Numbered from the stretch's first letter, positions 25,873 to 35,477 are shown. The stretch: DNA of 64,000 nucleotides from JAYFQE01 sp034927345 (GCA_034927345.1 JAYFQE010000004.1:124001-188000); one strand, 5' to 3'. Program-made: numbers and translations. The notes: generated from the letters alone by a model not told the origin.

Positions 25873-27601
25873 CTTTAACGACCTCCTTATTCGGAGCAAC
25901 AGTTTTACTCCCATTTTGAGCCAGAACATTACGCTTGATCTTTTTGGTGGTTGTTTTCTCAAATTCAGTTTCTCTAATGACGGTTTTGGCAATTCTTTTG
26001 TAGGCGGCCAGATGGCGGTTGACTTTTTTAATACCCTCGGCGAACATTTCGGAAGCTTTTTCCCACCCCACTTCATTGGTGATTTGCTGATCGAGATAGG
26101 CTTCGGCAGTGATGACGCTCTCATTTCCTTGTTCATCCAGCATGGCATATACAACAACTTCCTGAACATAAGGAATCATGTTGACGATATATTCCTCAAG
26201 TTCTTCGGGATGGACATTCTTCCCATTGGAGAGAATAATCAGGTTTTTCGCCCGCCCGGTAATATACAGATTGCCTTTGTGATCCATATAGCCGATATCG
26301 CCGGTTTTAAACCAGCCGTCATCGGTAAAGGACAGGCGGGTTGCCTCCTCGTCTTTATAATATCCGAGCATGACATTGTCCCCTTTGGCTTGGATTTCAC
26401 CTCTTCCGTCAGCCCGGATATCACCGATCCTGACGACGCACCCCGGCACAACAACACCAACGCTGCCCGGAACGTTGGACAGGGGGCTATTTGATGAAAT
26501 CAGCGGCGAGCACTCGGTTATCCCGTATCCATTGTAAACACTGATGCCGATATCATCGAAGCCTTTGACCAGGTCCGGATTCAGAGGAGCGCCGCCGCAG
26601 ACAATGAAATTCAACTGACCGCCCAGATTTTCCATGACCGGGGCAAATAGGGTTTTCCTTAAATCAAGGCCTATTTTCCGGAGAAAATTACTGAACCAGA
26701 TACCGTATTTCAAGTGAGCGGTTAGGTTTACCCGAGCTGTTTCTTTCCAGATATTCTTATATAATCCCTCGACAATCATGGGAACCATCAGGCTCATATT
26801 TGGCTTGAATAGTTTCAGGTTATCTTTAACATGTTTCAGGGAATCGTTAAAGCAAAGCGTACCGCCGCCCAATATGCAGCCCAGAACATGAATATTGAAT
26901 TCATAGGTGTGATTTATGGGCAAAACAGAAAATGATGTATTGGGTACGACAAACAAAGATAAGGCCGAATAGGCGGCAGTCGCCAGATTTCGCTGGCAGA
27001 GCATGACGCCTTTATTAACGCCGGTTGTTCCCGACGTAAAGAGAATAGAGCAGTTTTTATTGACATCCAGCGTTATGCCGGTGAAACGGGTATCTCCTTC
27101 CTGAAGGAGTTTTTTGCCGGCGTCAACCAAGGTGTTCAAATACAAAAAGGAACAATTCGGTTTGGCCTGGCCGATATTGATGGCCAGCAAAATATCCGGA
27201 CATTGTGATAGAATATCCGCGATAAACGGGGCGCAGCAGTCTGAGAAAAAAATAATTTCGGTATCGCTTTTCTGAATGAGTCTGACCATGTCATCCGTTG
27301 TTAATTCTTTATCAATCGGTACAATGACGCCGACTCCGTTAGCGACGGACAGGTAACTGAGCACATAATTATAAGTGCTTTCGCCAATCAGGGCGAAATG
27401 CTTGCCATCCAGACCATCGGCAAGAAGCTTGGTGCCTAATGCCTCTGTATCGAATTTCAACTGGATGTAATTGTGTTCGATGATCTGGCGATCTGGGCTG
27501 ATTTCCTTGAACGCCGGCTTGACACCATATTTTTCAGCGGCATAATCGATCAGTTCACGTAAATCGCGAAGCCGAATACAGTTATTGAATCTCCTGACCA
27601 A
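25865..27601 (-). CDS. AMP-forming acyl/aminoacyl ligase (ANL superfamily)
   Basis: A protein of 578 residues. ATP/AMP motifs are SILFTSGTTGVNKGVML (P-loop), NGYGITECSPL, WFKTGDIGYMD and GRAKNLIILSNGKNVHPEELE (catalytic Lys hinge region). The length and internal layout resemble long-chain acyl-CoA/acyl-ACP ligases more than amino-acid adenylation domains, and no carrier domain is attached. It is the first gene of the operon. Translation starts at TTG 27601, 8 nt after AAGGAGGAG; no ATG fits as well. It probably adenylates a carboxylic acid and loads the ACP encoded immediately downstream. Confidence 0.9.
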   Translation of the reverse strand: MVRRFNNCIRLRDLRELIDYAAEKYGVKPAFKEISPDRQIIEHNYIQLKFDTEALGTKLLADGLDGKHFALIGESTYNYVLSYLSVANGVGVIVPIDKELTTDDMVRLIQKSDTEIIFFSDCCAPFIADILSQCPDILLAINIGQAKPNCSFLYLNTLVDAGKKLLQEGDTRFTGITLDVNKNCSILFTSGTTGVNKGVMLCQRNLATAAYSALSLFVVPNTSFSVLPINHTYEFNIHVLGCILGGGTLCFNDSLKHVKDNLKLFKPNMSLMVPMIVEGLYKNIWKETARVNLTAHLKYGIWFSNFLRKIGLDLRKTLFAPVMENLGGQLNFIVCGGAPLNPDLVKGFDDIGISVYNGYGITECSPLISSNSPLSNVPGSVGVVVPGCVVRIGDIRADGRGEIQAKGDNVMLGYYKDEEATRLSFTDDGWFKTGDIGYMDHKGNLYITGRAKNLIILSNGKNVHPEELEEYIVNMIPYVQEVVVYAMLDEQGNESVITAEAYLDQQITNEVGWEKASEMFAEGIKKVNRHLAAYKRIAKTVIRETEFEKTTTKKIKRNVLAQNGSKTVAPNKEVVKDA

Positions 27602-28091
27602 TCTGATCTCCTCCTTAAAAAGCAGGAAGGATAGCTCTGCTTTCGGTGATATACCAGAATCATTCAGCGGATCGCTTAACGCATCTTCTTATATAATAAT
27701 ATTAAATTGTACATTGTCATGATAACCGGCCGATGAACCTGTGCCATGCATGCCCTGAACCGCTTGTAAATCAGCGCTTGCCAAATCTATGAAAATGAGT
27801 CATATGAGGTTACTTTATCATTTTCTGCCCTTTCGATTATTTTGTCAATAGCCCGTCGTAAACGGCCTGGCCTATTGGCGGGCTTGAATCGGTAAATAAA
27901 TCACGATATAAATATATTTATATTTTACCGAGATTTTAAAACCCAAACGCTTATTTTTGCATTCGTTAAATTTCTTATCCTGCCGGTTTGACCGATGATC
28001 TGTCCATAGACAAGGAACGAGATTAAAGTTAGGATAATGGGTAACCTGATAGATGATCGCCGAAAATTGTTCAGGTGATGATGGAGAGCCT
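27602..28091. other. Divergent intergenic region, 490 bp
   Basis: AT-rich spacer between the ligase operon (minus) and a lipoprotein gene (plus). It holds a candidate minus-strand promoter (27820-27848) and an AGCCCG/CGGGCT inverted pair near 27850-27886. No supported gene was seen on either strand. Confidence 0.5.
27820..27848 (-). promoter_or_regulatory. Candidate promoter of the ligase-ACP-exporter operon
   Basis: On the minus strand TTGACA (27848-27843), 17 bp, GAAAAT (27825-27820). It would leave a leader of about 210 nt before the TTG start, and an AT-rich stretch near 27690-27710 could hold a closer promoter. Confidence 0.35.
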
Positions 28092-28868
28092 ATGACTGCC
28101 GGACGCGTAAAATCGATAATCCTGTTGCTGTTGGCGCTTATCCTGACTGCCACGGCCTGTGCCGATTTCGGCAGCGCGACAGCCCGGCCGGAAACCGCGG
28201 CCGAACCAACCGCCCCGACAGCGACCGCCCCGACAGCGGTCACAACGGCCGCGCCGCCGGTTGTGCCGACGAATGCCCCGACGCCGACACCGACGGCCGC
28301 GCCGGAACCGACAGCGACCGCCCCGACAGCGGTCACAACGGCCGCGCCGGAACCGACGGCCGCGCCGACGCCGACAATCGCGCCGACGCCGGTAAGCGCC
28401 GGAAATATCGGGCGGCGTTTGTCCGAGTATCTATCCGATCAGGCAAACGGCCAGTCGGTCGGCGCCCGGGCTGCCCGGCTTAACGGCGGCGAATACCATA
28501 ATGCTTGCGTCTATACAGTCAGCGAAGCTTTGCGCCGTATTGGCTGCGACATTCCCATGGCTACCAGTTATACGGCAACCTTGAAGCGACAACTTTTGGA
28601 CAGGGGCTTCAAAATCCATCGCGATCTGCAGGAACTGCAAGCCGGCGATATTTGTTTTACAACCGATGCCGAGGGGAATGCCGACGGAATTCCGACACAT
28701 ACGTTTATTTTCCTGAGTTGGGCCGGACCGGATACGGCGAACATTTTTGACAACCAAATTTACGACTATAGCAGTCATTATCATACGCGTTCTCTTAGCC
28801 TGACCTATTTGGATCAGCAGCCGGACCGGCCCAAAGATGCGATGGCCTTTTTTATGCGTCATCCGTAA
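28092..28868 (+). CDS. Lipoprotein with Thr/Pro linker and Cys/His hydrolase-like domain
   Basis: A protein of 258 residues. A signal peptide with lipobox-like TATAC (Cys about residue 24) leads to a Thr/Pro/Ala linker of about 75 residues, then a compact C-terminal domain. That domain has NACVYTVSEALRRIG (candidate nucleophile Cys), LQAGDICF and PTHTFIFLSW (candidate His), the order and spacing seen in NlpC/P60 and CHAP-type cysteine amidases of cell walls. The family assignment is by pattern only. The start at 28092 has TGGAGAG close upstream; an ATG at 28053 would give an extended N-terminus. The linker contains a 42-bp direct repeat. Confidence 0.65.
   Translation: MTAGRVKSIILLLLALILTATACADFGSATARPETAAEPTAPTATAPTAVTTAAPPVVPTNAPTPTPTAAPEPTATAPTAVTTAAPEPTAAPTPTIAPTPVSAGNIGRRLSEYLSDQANGQSVGARAARLNGGEYHNACVYTVSEALRRIGCDIPMATSYTATLKRQLLDRGFKIHRDLQELQAGDICFTTDAEGNADGIPTHTFIFLSWAGPDTANIFDNQIYDYSSHYHTRSLSLTYLDQQPDRPKDAMAFFMRHP
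28215..28349 (+). repeat. 42-bp direct repeat within the lipoprotein linker
   Basis: Two identical 42-bp copies at 28215-28256 and 28308-28349, in the same reading frame (14 codons), encode Thr/Ala/Pro-rich linker sequence. Such a repeat can expand or contract by slippage without breaking the frame. Confidence 0.8.
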
Positions 28869-28894
28869 AAATGGCGATGTCGACGGGCGAAACG

Positions 28895-29731
28895 TTAAAA
28901 TGAACAGTACTTGCTCTCGGCGTGCTGTTGCCGGTATGCCATCGGCGTACAATTTTCCTTGGCCTTGAATGTGCGGCTGAAGTAATAAATGCTCTGAAAT
29001 CCGATCAGCCGGGCTATCTCGCCGATGCTGGTATCCGTATTGACCAGGAGCTCTTTCGCTTTCTGTAAGCGCAGTTGATTGATATAACAGATGGGTGTCG
29101 TTCCGTAAACAGACTTGAAGGTGTCGATCAAAATCGTTTTGCTGACTTTGGATAATGTGGCAAGATCGTCCAGCCCGATGATGTTTGAGTAATTAAAATG
29201 AATAAAATTCATCAGTTGCTCAAAGTTGATCCCTTTGCGTTGCTTAATCAGCGGCTCGGTTTCCAGTTTATCCTCAGGCTCGCGATCGGATTTGCCATAG
29301 ACCGCCTCGCGGATCAACCGAATCAACATCATATATAATAAATTATTAATCATGTTGTAGTAATATTTCTCTTTTAAGGTGCTCTCGCCGATTATACGAT
29401 CAAAGCAGCCGGTATACCAGTGCAGATGATCCGTGGAAAACGGACAGACAACTTTAATCAGATCGTCGCAGAGAGCAGGATCGGCTACGGAGAATTTAAC
29501 ATCCAGAAGCCTGAGCGGTTCTTCTGATTCCTGATCGCAGTTGATGGCATGCTGCTGCATGGGTTTTATCAAATAAATCCGGTCTTTGATGATCAGCTGC
29601 CGATCATCGTCGATCACAACGGCGCCACAGCCGCTTAAAACAATAAATAATTGAAAATAATTATGCGAGTGTTCTGCGTTCTCCCAATTTTGCTGATATT
29701 TGCCATACCACAAGATACTGCACTCTTTCAT
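28895..29731 (-). CDS. AraC-family transcriptional regulator
   Basis: A protein of 278 residues. An N-terminal cupin-like sensing domain (about 1-150, HSHNYFQLFIVLSGCG, PMQQHAI) precedes a C-terminal double HTH: LDDLATLSKVSKTILIDTF and SIGEIARLIGFQSIYYFSRTFK. AraC proteins with this layout next to LplB/LplC-type transporters usually activate the transporter in response to the imported sugar. It lies 272 bp downstream of the substrate-binding-protein gene on the same strand, separated by a terminator, so it may have its own promoter. Confidence 0.9.
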   Translation of the reverse strand: MKECSILWYGKYQQNWENAEHSHNYFQLFIVLSGCGAVVIDDDRQLIIKDRIYLIKPMQQHAINCDQESEEPLRLLDVKFSVADPALCDDLIKVVCPFSTDHLHWYTGCFDRIIGESTLKEKYYYNMINNLLYMMLIRLIREAVYGKSDREPEDKLETEPLIKQRKGINFEQLMNFIHFNYSNIIGLDDLATLSKVSKTILIDTFKSVYGTTPICYINQLRLQKAKELLVNTDTSIGEIARLIGFQSIYYFSRTFKAKENCTPMAYRQQHAESKYCSF

Positions 29732-29892
29732 AATTTACAATCCATCTCCTGCTTTTGGCGATTCCGAAATTGGATTTATTCTACATCACCTGGAATATAA
29801 ATGCAAAACATCTTTTAGCTGGCCGATATCGGCCCGGTTTCGGTTGTCAAGGCTGAACCGGGATCAAATGAAGTTGCGCTCTGCTGCGGAGT

Positions 29893-29939
29893 ATAAAAAA
29901 TACCCCCGGTCGAAATGGTTTATTTCTGTTCGGGGGTAT
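29893..29939 (-). terminator. Rho-independent terminator of the ABC importer operon
   Basis: ATACCCCCG (29900-29908) pairs with CGGGGGTAT (29931-29939). On the minus strand a T-run (29899-29894) follows directly. It ends the substrate-binding-protein gene (stop at 30004). The plus side also has a T-rich tail, so it may work both ways. Confidence 0.85.
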
Positions 29940-30003
29940 TCCTTTTTAGTTTTGCAATTTTGCGATCTGCCGTCCTGCATGAGCAAGACGCCATAGCGTA
30001 ATA

Positions 30004-31680
30004 TTATTTACTGAGAGCCGATTTCCATCTTTCGTAACCGGCTTGTTTGATCTCCAGAACCTTATCGATTTGCATTTCTTTAAGGGTGTTGAGATAGCTG
30101 TTCCAGCTTTCATCATTGAGTTTCAGGGTTCCGTTGATGAACTGAGCCGTGGTTGTCGTTACATAGGTGTTGATATCGGTAATCAGGCTGGACAGGGTTG
30201 CGCTTTCTTCTTCAGAATACTTGAACTGCGCGTCGAGCAGTCTGTCTTTCATATAAGGATAGTAGCTCTTGGCGCTTTCAGTGGCTTTCATTTCCTGCGT
30301 CGGATTGTTAATCGGGAATTTATCAAGGACAATGAGACCGGTATAACTTCCGCCATAGACATATTTGTTTTTGTATTCTTCTTCGGAAAGGCCAAAGGTA
30401 TCTTTGGGCAGAATGCGGAAATAATTTTTCCCGTCTTCAGTGAAATCCCAGTCAACGCCCTTGATGCCGAGCCATGAGGATAAACCGCAGATGCCGTCGA
30501 AAACCTGGTCGGGTTCGGTATAGAACATATCATAATAGCGCATCAGATATTCCGGCGATTTGCAGTCTTTACTGATGACTTTGCCGCACCAGCCATAAGA
30601 AGAGATGTTAACGACTTTTTGCTCACTGGTGTTTTGGGAAACCAGCGGAGGCAGGATTTTGGTTTCAACTTTGCCGCTCTTGTAGAAATCTTTGGTAAGC
30701 TGAGTTCCGTTGTTGCCGATGATCAGGCATTGACCGGCCTTGATTTTGGCATTCAATGTAGCGGCATCCATGGTGAACATTTCCGGATCAAGCAGCTTCT
30801 CATCAAAGAGTTTGGCAACAAATTCAAGATAGCGTCTGAATTGATCACCCATGCAATTATAGGTGACTTTACCATCTCCGTTGTCTCCGAAACCATATTG
30901 CCAGGCATCGCCAAAGGCAGGGAAGAGATCCTGGTTCAACCAGTCAATGATGGAGATGAAGGGATAGAAGCCTTCAACTGAGCTGTAAGTTTCTTTTGCC
31001 TTGACCAAAAGGGCGTAAAATTCGTCAACCGTTTTCGGGACTTCGGCGCCGAGTTCGGTCATCATGTCGCCGCGATAGTAGATCGGATTGGCCATGGTGT
31101 AGGTCCAGATATTTTGCACGAGTTCGTAAATGCCGCCGTCCATCATCGTGCCGAATGCTTTCATATCCGGATATTTCTGGAAAGCTTTAGCCATATTAGG
31201 CATGTATTCCTCAAAATAGTCGGCATAGTTAAAGAATTTTCCGCCTTCAACGCCGTGCGTTTGGATAATCGGCGTGTCGAGGCCGGTTTCGATAACATCC
31301 GGCAGCGTTCCGGCCGATAACTTCAGGTTGACCTGGGTGCTCCAGTCGGTCTCGGAAATATACTGGTAATCGAAATAAACGTTTGTATATTCGGACCAGT
31401 ATTTCTGCGCGGTATATTTGGTCCAGTCATCGGCCTGAGAGGACGATTTTGATACCAACGCCGTAAAGGTGACCGGTTTTTTGGCAATAGGATAGCCGGT
31501 AGCGTTGAAATTTTCGTCTTGCGCAAGAGGGGTTGCGGTGGTGCCGGATTGTGTCGCGTCCGATGTGACCGTGTTATTTGACGGTTTTGTTGATGCGTCC
31601 GTGGCGTTGACGCCCGAGCAGCCGGCAAACAAGGCCATAATCATGACCAGTGCCAATAGGAATGAGAGAGACTTTTTCAT
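30004..31680 (-). CDS. ABC importer substrate-binding lipoprotein (carbohydrate type)
   Basis: A protein of 558 residues. The lipoprotein signal MKKSLSFLLALVMIMALFAGCSG has a clean lipobox (LFAGC). A Thr/Ser linker follows, then an extracellular solute-binding family 1 fold of the large LipO/YtcQ type common with LplB/LplC permeases: SAGTLPDVIETG, GGIYELVQNIWTY and GLSSWLGIKGVDW. It would present a sugar or oligosaccharide to the two permeases at 31740-33609. No ATPase is encoded nearby, as is usual for this subfamily, which shares an MsmX-like ATPase. AAAGGGG precedes the ATG. Confidence 0.92.
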   Translation of the reverse strand: MKKSLSFLLALVMIMALFAGCSGVNATDASTKPSNNTVTSDATQSGTTATPLAQDENFNATGYPIAKKPVTFTALVSKSSSQADDWTKYTAQKYWSEYTNVYFDYQYISETDWSTQVNLKLSAGTLPDVIETGLDTPIIQTHGVEGGKFFNYADYFEEYMPNMAKAFQKYPDMKAFGTMMDGGIYELVQNIWTYTMANPIYYRGDMMTELGAEVPKTVDEFYALLVKAKETYSSVEGFYPFISIIDWLNQDLFPAFGDAWQYGFGDNGDGKVTYNCMGDQFRRYLEFVAKLFDEKLLDPEMFTMDAATLNAKIKAGQCLIIGNNGTQLTKDFYKSGKVETKILPPLVSQNTSEQKVVNISSYGWCGKVISKDCKSPEYLMRYYDMFYTEPDQVFDGICGLSSWLGIKGVDWDFTEDGKNYFRILPKDTFGLSEEEYKNKYVYGGSYTGLIVLDKFPINNPTQEMKATESAKSYYPYMKDRLLDAQFKYSEEESATLSSLITDINTYVTTTTAQFINGTLKLNDESWNSYLNTLKEMQIDKVLEIKQAGYERWKSALSK

Positions 31681-31739
31681 GTTTTTTCCCCTTTCATCTT
31701 TCTTATCTTACCCTGACGGGTACGAAACTCTTTAATGGA

Positions 31740-32645
31740 TCAGCCCTTTAAAGAGCCGATCATAACGCCTTTATCAAAATAACGCTGCAGGAAAGGATAA
31801 ATGATGAGGACAGGCAGCGAAGAGACGATAATGACAGAATAACGGACCAGCGATGCCGCTTTAACCTGGGCGTCCAGCAGCAGTTCATCAACATATTCGC
31901 CGGCGGCCATCATTTCAGCTTTCATTTGGTTCTGAATCAGGATTTCCCGTAAAATGAGCTGCAGCGGGATTTTTGACCGGTCGGTCAGGTAGATCATGGC
32001 GCTGAACCAGGAATTCCAGTGGCCGACGCCATAATAGAGCGCCATGACGCCGATGAGCGCCTTCGACAGAGGGATGACAACTGCGGTGAACGTTTTAAGC
32101 GGCGAGCAGCCGTCAATGAAAGCTGCTTCTTCGACTTCACGCGGAACGCCGTTGATGAAAAACGTCCGTGCGATAATCAAGTTGGTCGTACTGATCGCGC
32201 CGCATACCATCAAAACAGTATAGGTATTGAGGAGATTCAAACTGCGCATCAGAAGATAGCTGGGAATCATGCCGCCTGAGAAATACATCGTGAAAGTAAT
32301 GAACACCATGAAAAATTTTCGGCCGATCAGCTGGCTTTTCGAAAGGGCGTAAGCGGCGGTCAGCGTAAAAAACAAGTTGATCAGCGTGCCGCCCACGGCA
32401 TAGATGATGGTATTGGCATAGCCTTTGAGAATTTCAGGATCCTGAAAAACCCGATAATATCCTTCAAAGGTGATGTCGACCGGATAAAGCCACATCTTTC
32501 CGGTGTTGACCAGATCGGGATTGCTGATGGAAGCGGATACAATATAGATGAGCGGATATAAAACGATCAACATAAAGAGGGTTGTCAGGGTGAAATTAAC
32601 AATGTTGAATACTTTGTCGCCGGATCTTTCTTTTATAGCGGCCAT
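31740..32645 (-). CDS. lplC: Carbohydrate ABC permease, LplC type
   Basis: A protein of 301 residues with six predicted membrane helices, from FTLTTLFMLIVLYPLIYIV at the N-terminus to YSVIIVSSLPVLIIYPFLQRYF. The EAA loop VPREVEEAAFIDGCSPLKTFTAVVIPLS contacts the ATPase. The C-terminus FDKGVMIGSLKG is the standard ending of LplC/YtcP-type permeases. GGGAGGGGG precedes the ATG by 7 nt. It lies 16 bp after the LplB-type gene and 59 bp before the binding-protein gene. Confidence 0.92.
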   Translation of the reverse strand: MAAIKERSGDKVFNIVNFTLTTLFMLIVLYPLIYIVSASISNPDLVNTGKMWLYPVDITFEGYYRVFQDPEILKGYANTIIYAVGGTLINLFFTLTAAYALSKSQLIGRKFFMVFITFTMYFSGGMIPSYLLMRSLNLLNTYTVLMVCGAISTTNLIIARTFFINGVPREVEEAAFIDGCSPLKTFTAVVIPLSKALIGVMALYYGVGHWNSWFSAMIYLTDRSKIPLQLILREILIQNQMKAEMMAAGEYVDELLLDAQVKAASLVRYSVIIVSSLPVLIIYPFLQRYFDKGVMIGSLKG

Positions 32646-32661
32646 TTGTCATCCCCCTCCC

Positions 32662-33609
32662 TTAAAATAAGCTTGTGTCGCTGAACTTGCGGGCGACCGA
32701 GTTAACGATGATCAGAAGGATGAAATTGATGACGTTATTGAATAAGCCGACTGCCGAAGCAAAACTGTATTCGGATTTCAACAAGCCTCGTTCATAAACG
32801 TATGTTGAGATGATATTCGATGTTGTCTTGTTCAGGTCATTTTGCAGAAGAAGGACTTTTTCATAGCCGACGCTCATGATTGAACCGACGCTGAGGATGA
32901 GCAGGATGATGAAAGTCGGCATGATGACCGGGATGTTGATATGCCGGATCCGCTGCAGCCGGGTCGCGCCGTCGATAACGGCGGCTTCATGCAGTTCGGG
33001 ACTGACGCCCGACAACGCTGCCAGATAGATAATTGAACCCCAGCCGGTATCTTGCCAGATCCCGGACCAGACGTAAATGTGCCGGAATGACTGCGGTTCC
33101 ACCATGAAATAGCGGGCTTCAAAACCCATTGCCTTCATGGCGTAGTTGACAACGCCCGTGGATGGCGACAAAACGATGGTAATGATGCCGACCAGGACAA
33201 CCGTCGAAATAAAATGCGGGGCATAAGTAACCGTTTGGACAAACTTTTTATATTTCAAATGTTTTATTTCGTTGAGCATCAAAGCCATGAGGATCGGTAT
33301 GGGCATACCGGCCAAAAGGGAATAGATGGATATGGACAGCGTATTTTTGATTGTCACGCCAAAATAATAGGAGTTGATGAAAAGCTTGAAGTGCCGAAGC
33401 CCGACCCACGGACTATCGATGATGCTATGGGCGCCGGTGTAATTCTTAAAGGCAATCTGTAAACCGTAAAGCGGGCCATATGCAAAAATAAGATACCAAG
33501 CTACCGCAGGCAAGAGAAGCAGATAGTATTGATAATCTTTTTTTATTTGCCGCCAGATACGCGTGCTGCGCTTTTGCGATAACGCCTCGGGAACTGAGAA
33601 ATTTGCCAT
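32662..33609 (-). CDS. lplB: Carbohydrate ABC permease, LplB type
   Basis: A protein of 315 residues with six membrane helices, beginning YYLLLLPAVAWYLIFAYGPLYG, a typical LplB/YteP N-terminus. The EAA loop is LHEAAVIDGATRLQRIRHINIP. The C-terminus has SYASAVGLFNNVINFILLIIVN-like sequence followed by a short polar end. GGGAGG lies 11 nt before ATG 33609; an in-frame TTG ten codons upstream overlaps that site and is rejected. It is the first gene of the importer operon and divergent from the catabolic operon at 34452. Confidence 0.92.
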   Translation of the reverse strand: MANFSVPEALSQKRSTRIWRQIKKDYQYYLLLLPAVAWYLIFAYGPLYGLQIAFKNYTGAHSIIDSPWVGLRHFKLFINSYYFGVTIKNTLSISIYSLLAGMPIPILMALMLNEIKHLKYKKFVQTVTYAPHFISTVVLVGIITIVLSPSTGVVNYAMKAMGFEARYFMVEPQSFRHIYVWSGIWQDTGWGSIIYLAALSGVSPELHEAAVIDGATRLQRIRHINIPVIMPTFIILLILSVGSIMSVGYEKVLLLQNDLNKTTSNIISTYVYERGLLKSEYSFASAVGLFNNVINFILLIIVNSVARKFSDTSLF

Positions 33610-34451
33610 GGTGCGAATTACCTCCCTTTGAATGTACAAATAAAAACAGCGATTCTAAAGTGCGATGGGTTTTACGTTTGAATCATCAGCGTTCCGTCTT
33701 CTGCCACATCTGATAAATGTAATTATATTAACAATAAGTAATTTGCGGCCGATTTCCGCGCAAGCTGTATGACAATCGTTATATACTTATACTTATTTGT
33801 AACGCAAAACCGTTGCGGCCCATCATGCCGGAAATATCGTTCCGGAAAAGAGCAAAGTAAATAACACCCGGCAAAAGAATAAATTCTGCCTGATCTATTT
33901 TTGTAAATAATTACATGAAATTTGCACTTTAGAAAAAACAGCCGGCTGAAAGTGATTCGTTCCTGGATGAGTTCAATATTAACTGGTGTAAAATGACGAT
34001 AAATAAGTGATCATAAATCCTCCAAATGCCTTTAGATACGGACTATAATGACATTCCTACCGTTGGATACAAGATTAATATGTATTTATCAAGAATCTTT
34101 ACCTGGTGTATTTTTTAAGAACCGGCCTGCCCTGTTTGATGCGACACTGTACCTGATCTGTCGGCTGAATCTTAAAATAGAACACTAAGTAAAAGAACAG
34201 TTACTACCCTAACACAAATGGCTGGGAGCGTCAAGACCTGCAAGACCCGAAATGGCCTCTAAATAGGTACTTCAACGCCAATTATCGTAAAAATGAAATA
34301 AAATGTAAAATATGCTGAATAAACATCAAATTTCGGAACAGCGTAATGCAGTATAATATAGATCAAATGCCATAACAAATTGACACTGTATCCGATCCGT
34401 ATACCCAGACAAACTCCGGAATTAAAATGAGAATGAAGAGGATTGTGCACC
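33610..34451. other. 842-bp divergent regulatory region
   Basis: AT-rich, no supported gene. It separates the importer operon (minus) and the catabolic operon (plus), so it should carry both promoters and the AraC-protein sites. TATAAT-like boxes occur (for example near 34354 on plus and 33725 on minus), but none has a convincing -35 at 16-18 bp. No clear palindrome was found. Confidence 0.6.
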
Positions 34452-35441
34452 ATGAGAATTGCTTTGCTTATGAATGCCGACATACGGTCTAATGTTATTT
34501 CCAAAAGAACGATGACCAAACTCGAGGCGTTAGGTGAGATTCGGCTGAACGAATCATCAGGGACAGATCTTGCAGCGATAAAAGCTGTTATTCAGGATGC
34601 TGACATTGCCGTAACTTCCTGGGGCAATACAAGTCTGACTAAAGAAATTCTGGACTGCGCCCCTGATCTGAAATTAGTCGCACACGCAGCCGGCAGCGTT
34701 AAACCGATCGTCAGCGATGAACTTTTCGCCAGAAATATTCCCTTGATCAGCAGCGCGGTTGTCTTAAGCCGCAGCGTGTCGGAAACGGCGCTGGGCTTAA
34801 CCATTTCAGCGGCCAAGAATTTTTATAACCTCAATACCCTAATTCATCAGGGCGGCTGGCAGCATGACCGCAAACAGATCCGGGAGCTTTTTGAAATCAC
34901 CGTTGGCGTTGTCGGCTGTGGTTATGCCGGATCCCATTATATTGATCTGCTGAAAAATTTCGATGTCGATATACTGGCATACGATCCTTTCCTGGATGCG
35001 GAGAAAATCAAAAGCCTGGGAGCCGAAAAAGCCGAACTGGACCAAATTCTCCGGGAAAGCGACATCGTTTCACTGCATGCCCCTTCTATCCCGTCAACGA
35101 ATCATATCATTAATGCCGATACCCTGGCCCTGATGAAAGAGGACGCTATCCTGATCAACACGGCGCGCGGATCCTTAATTGATGAAACCGCATTATACAA
35201 CCATATGAAAGCCGGCAAACTGAGATATGCCTGCCTGGATGTTACCGATCCGGAGCCGCCGGCTGAAGACAACCCGCTCCGAACCTTGCCGAACTGCATT
35301 ATGACGCCTCATCTGGCCGGACTGGCCAATAACGGACAAGGCAGAATCGGCGTTCATGTCTACGAGGAAATCCGGCGTCTGCTGAATCACGAACCGTTGA
35401 TTTCACAAGTGACCAAGGAAAAACTGGCAACCATCGCCTAG
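34452..35441 (+). CDS. D-isomer-specific 2-hydroxyacid dehydrogenase
   Basis: A protein of 329 residues. The NAD-binding motif VGVVGCGYAGSHY (GxGxxG) is followed by AYDPF, the catalytic Arg in NTARGSLIDE, Glu in DVTDPEPP and His in MTPHLAG. These enzymes reduce 2-keto acids to D-2-hydroxy acids or act in reverse. It opens the plus-strand catabolic operon; AGAGGA lies upstream of ATG 34452. With a dehydratase-like enolase-superfamily enzyme next, it may act on a sugar-acid-derived 2-keto or 2-hydroxy acid. Confidence 0.9.
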   Translation: MRIALLMNADIRSNVISKRTMTKLEALGEIRLNESSGTDLAAIKAVIQDADIAVTSWGNTSLTKEILDCAPDLKLVAHAAGSVKPIVSDELFARNIPLISSAVVLSRSVSETALGLTISAAKNFYNLNTLIHQGGWQHDRKQIRELFEITVGVVGCGYAGSHYIDLLKNFDVDILAYDPFLDAEKIKSLGAEKAELDQILRESDIVSLHAPSIPSTNHIINADTLALMKEDAILINTARGSLIDETALYNHMKAGKLRYACLDVTDPEPPAEDNPLRTLPNCIMTPHLAGLANNGQGRIGVHVYEEIRRLLNHEPLISQVTKEKLATIA

Positions 35442-35477
35442 ACCCCGGACCGCAAGATGCAGACAGAAAGGATTCAA

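Noticed and set aside
27872..28336. 154-codon Gly/Val/Ala-rich minus frame
   Set aside because: Antisense to the Thr/Pro linker repeats of the lipoprotein; the pattern comes from those repeats.
28215..28349. CRISPR-like repeats
   Set aside because: Only two copies, in frame within a coding linker, with no spacers or cas genes in the window.
33610..34451. Small gene or riboswitch in the divergent region
   Set aside because: No frame with a ribosome site and no convincing conserved RNA structure could be recognised by eye.
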